Assembly (NCBI RefSeq): GCF_017161565.1
Contig: NZ_CP066796.1
Coordinates: 1,736,001-1,800,000 of the forward strand
Direction: 5' to 3'
Source of the DNA: Erwinia amylovora
Lineage (GTDB): Bacteria > Pseudomonadota > Gammaproteobacteria > Enterobacterales > Enterobacteriaceae
Length of the DNA stretch: 64,000 nucleotides
Shown: one piece after another, positions 63,212-64,000 of the stretch
Position numbering within the stretch: position 1 is the first letter of the stretch
Layout: the number at the start of each line of letters is the position of its first letter
Translations under genes and position numbers: made by a program
The notes under the pieces: generated by a model
Told to the model about the DNA's origin: nothing
Databases searched by the model: none
Seen by the model: only the letters and a program-made list of their open reading frames with translations

Positions 63212-64000
63212 TTACTGTGGCATGGCGGGTATGGCGTCACCCATCATATAACGCGTAAGAAACTGTTCGAGCGGCATCTTCTCACCGTTCATGGTCACCT
63301 GACCGGCAGCGTATTGCAGACTGGTAACGATATTATTGTCCTGCTGTGTGGTCACTTTAAACATCTGACCCATCGCTGCCAGACCTTTGACCTGCTGGTC
63401 AGCGAGCCGTGCGGCATCCTCCCTGGAATACCCTTCAGCCAGCGCGACATGGGTCATGGTATCGGTCGCCATGTCCATGGAAATGGCCAGTTTGGTATCC
63501 AGCGATTTCAGCACGCTGTCCAGCTGTTGAGACGGGCTTTGTGCCGTCGCCGCAGCGTTTGCCGGGTCTTTAAACTGTGCCGACAGGGTAAAAGTGCTTT
63601 CGCCTTTATCATTAGTCCAGCTAAAAGGCGCGATGGTAATGGAAGGATCGCCTTTCAACAGCAGGGGCAGATTGGCGGTCAGAATTTCGCTGGCGCGCTG
63701 CTGGTACAATTCAGGATTGGCCTGCAGCGCGGTATCGGCGCTCAAGGTTTGCAGCTGGCGGTTATAATTCTCGGAAAACGCTTTCATCGCTTTGCCGTCG
63801 AAGTCCGCCAGCTTCATTGACAGCTTGCCTTTACCGAAATTCTGCCCATCTATTTTCAGCCCGTTAAGGGTGTAATCAATCTGCCCGCTGACGCGGTTTT
63901 CTTTTGAATCGAAGGTCGATTTACCGTTCAAACCTTCCGCGGTTAATGCTTCCTTGCCGTTTACCGAAGCAATCAATTTTTGCAGCGCAACAGTCTGGTC
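63212..64000 (-). CDS. ydgA: YdgA, DUF945 family protein, C-terminal part (gene leaves the window)
   Basis: The frame is open from the right edge and ends at 63212, giving about 262 residues; E. coli YdgA is about 500. It is a DUF945 family protein: GLKIDGQNFGKGKLSMKL and NRQLQTLSADTALQANPELY then LPLLLKGDPSITIAPFSWTN are typical. The N-terminal membrane anchor lies outside the window. The function is not established; a role in the envelope is assumed. The TTG at 63976 is internal, not the start. It is followed by a terminator. Confidence 0.88.
   Translation of the reverse strand, partial: DQTVALQKLIASVNGKEALTAEGLNGKSTFDSKENRVSGQIDYTLNGLKIDGQNFGKGKLSMKLADFDGKAMKAFSENYNRQLQTLSADTALQANPELYQQRASEILTANLPLLLKGDPSITIAPFSWTNDKGESTFTLSAQFKDPANAAATAQSPSQQLDSVLKSLDTKLAISMDMATDTMTHVALAEGYSREDAARLADQQVKGLAAMGQMFKVTTQQDNNIVTSLQYAAGQVTMNGEKMPLEQFLTRYMMGDAIPAMPQ

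Overview
The window reads as chromosome of a plant- or insect-associated enterobacterium, most probably Erwiniaceae (Erwinia/Pantoea type). The backbone follows the E. coli 36-38 min order almost gene for gene (ppsA, rprA, ydiK, ydiJ, sufABCDSE, lpp, pykF, two tRNA-Val, mdtK, ribE, cfa, ydhC, ydhB, purR, mepH, grxD, rnt, gloA, nemA, nemR, ydhL, slyA, slyB, anmK, pdxH, tyrS, pdxY, gst, dtpA, nth, rsxEGDCBA, ydgK, ydgJ, add, ydgA). Protein identities are clearly enterobacterial but diverged from E. coli. Species cannot be named from the sequence alone. All comparisons with E. coli rest on recalled gene order and proteins, not on a search.

Layout. 1-6.3 kb: end of ppsA, the RprA small RNA with an RcsB-like box, ydiK and the flavin/iron-sulfur oxidase ydiJ. 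6.3-12.8 kb: an unrecognised small gene under a near-perfect Fur box, divergent from the complete suf iron-sulfur assembly operon. 13-25.7 kb: lpp, pykF (promoter with a Cra operator), twin tRNA-Val(GAC), mdtK, ribE, cfa, ydhC/ydhB, purR with its PUR boxes, mepH, grxD, rnt. 25.7-33.1 kb: the gloA-nemA-nemR locus, in which nemR is a decayed pseudogene, then an accessory stretch with an orphan eptA, four tandem copies of a 223-bp unit, decayed DNA, ydhL, and a membrane-anchored protein of 11-residue repeats. 33.1-41 kb: slyA, slyB, anmK, pdxH, tyrS, frameshifted pdxY, gst, dtpA. 41.5-45.3 kb: a betIBA choline-to-glycine-betaine operon without betT. 45.4-52.4 kb: nth and the Rsx electron-transport operon, with a frameshifted rsxG and a 40-residue repeat tail in RsxC. 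52.8-60.9 kb: an arabinose island, araBA divergent from araFGH-araC, with araI1/I2-like AraC sites, no araD, and a frameshift in araH. 61-64 kb: frameshifted ydgJ, add and the end of ydgA.

How the parts work together. Iron and oxidative-stress handling (suf, Fur-box gene, grxD, rsx, gloA/nemA) and envelope stress (rprA, lpp, eptA, slyA/slyB, mepH) are well represented. The bet and ara blocks are metabolic insertions into the backbone and supply osmoprotectant synthesis and plant-sugar uptake.

What stands out. Five genes are broken. Four of them (pdxY, rsxG, araH, ydgJ) carry a single one-base indel and have otherwise intact reading frames on both sides, which means either young pseudogenes or sequencing errors. 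The fifth, nemR, has several lesions and is genuinely decayed. I did not find an obviously new multi-gene system. The best candidates for undescribed biology are the 223-bp tandem array beside eptA, the hendecad-repeat membrane protein upstream of slyA, and the Fur-box gene opposite suf.
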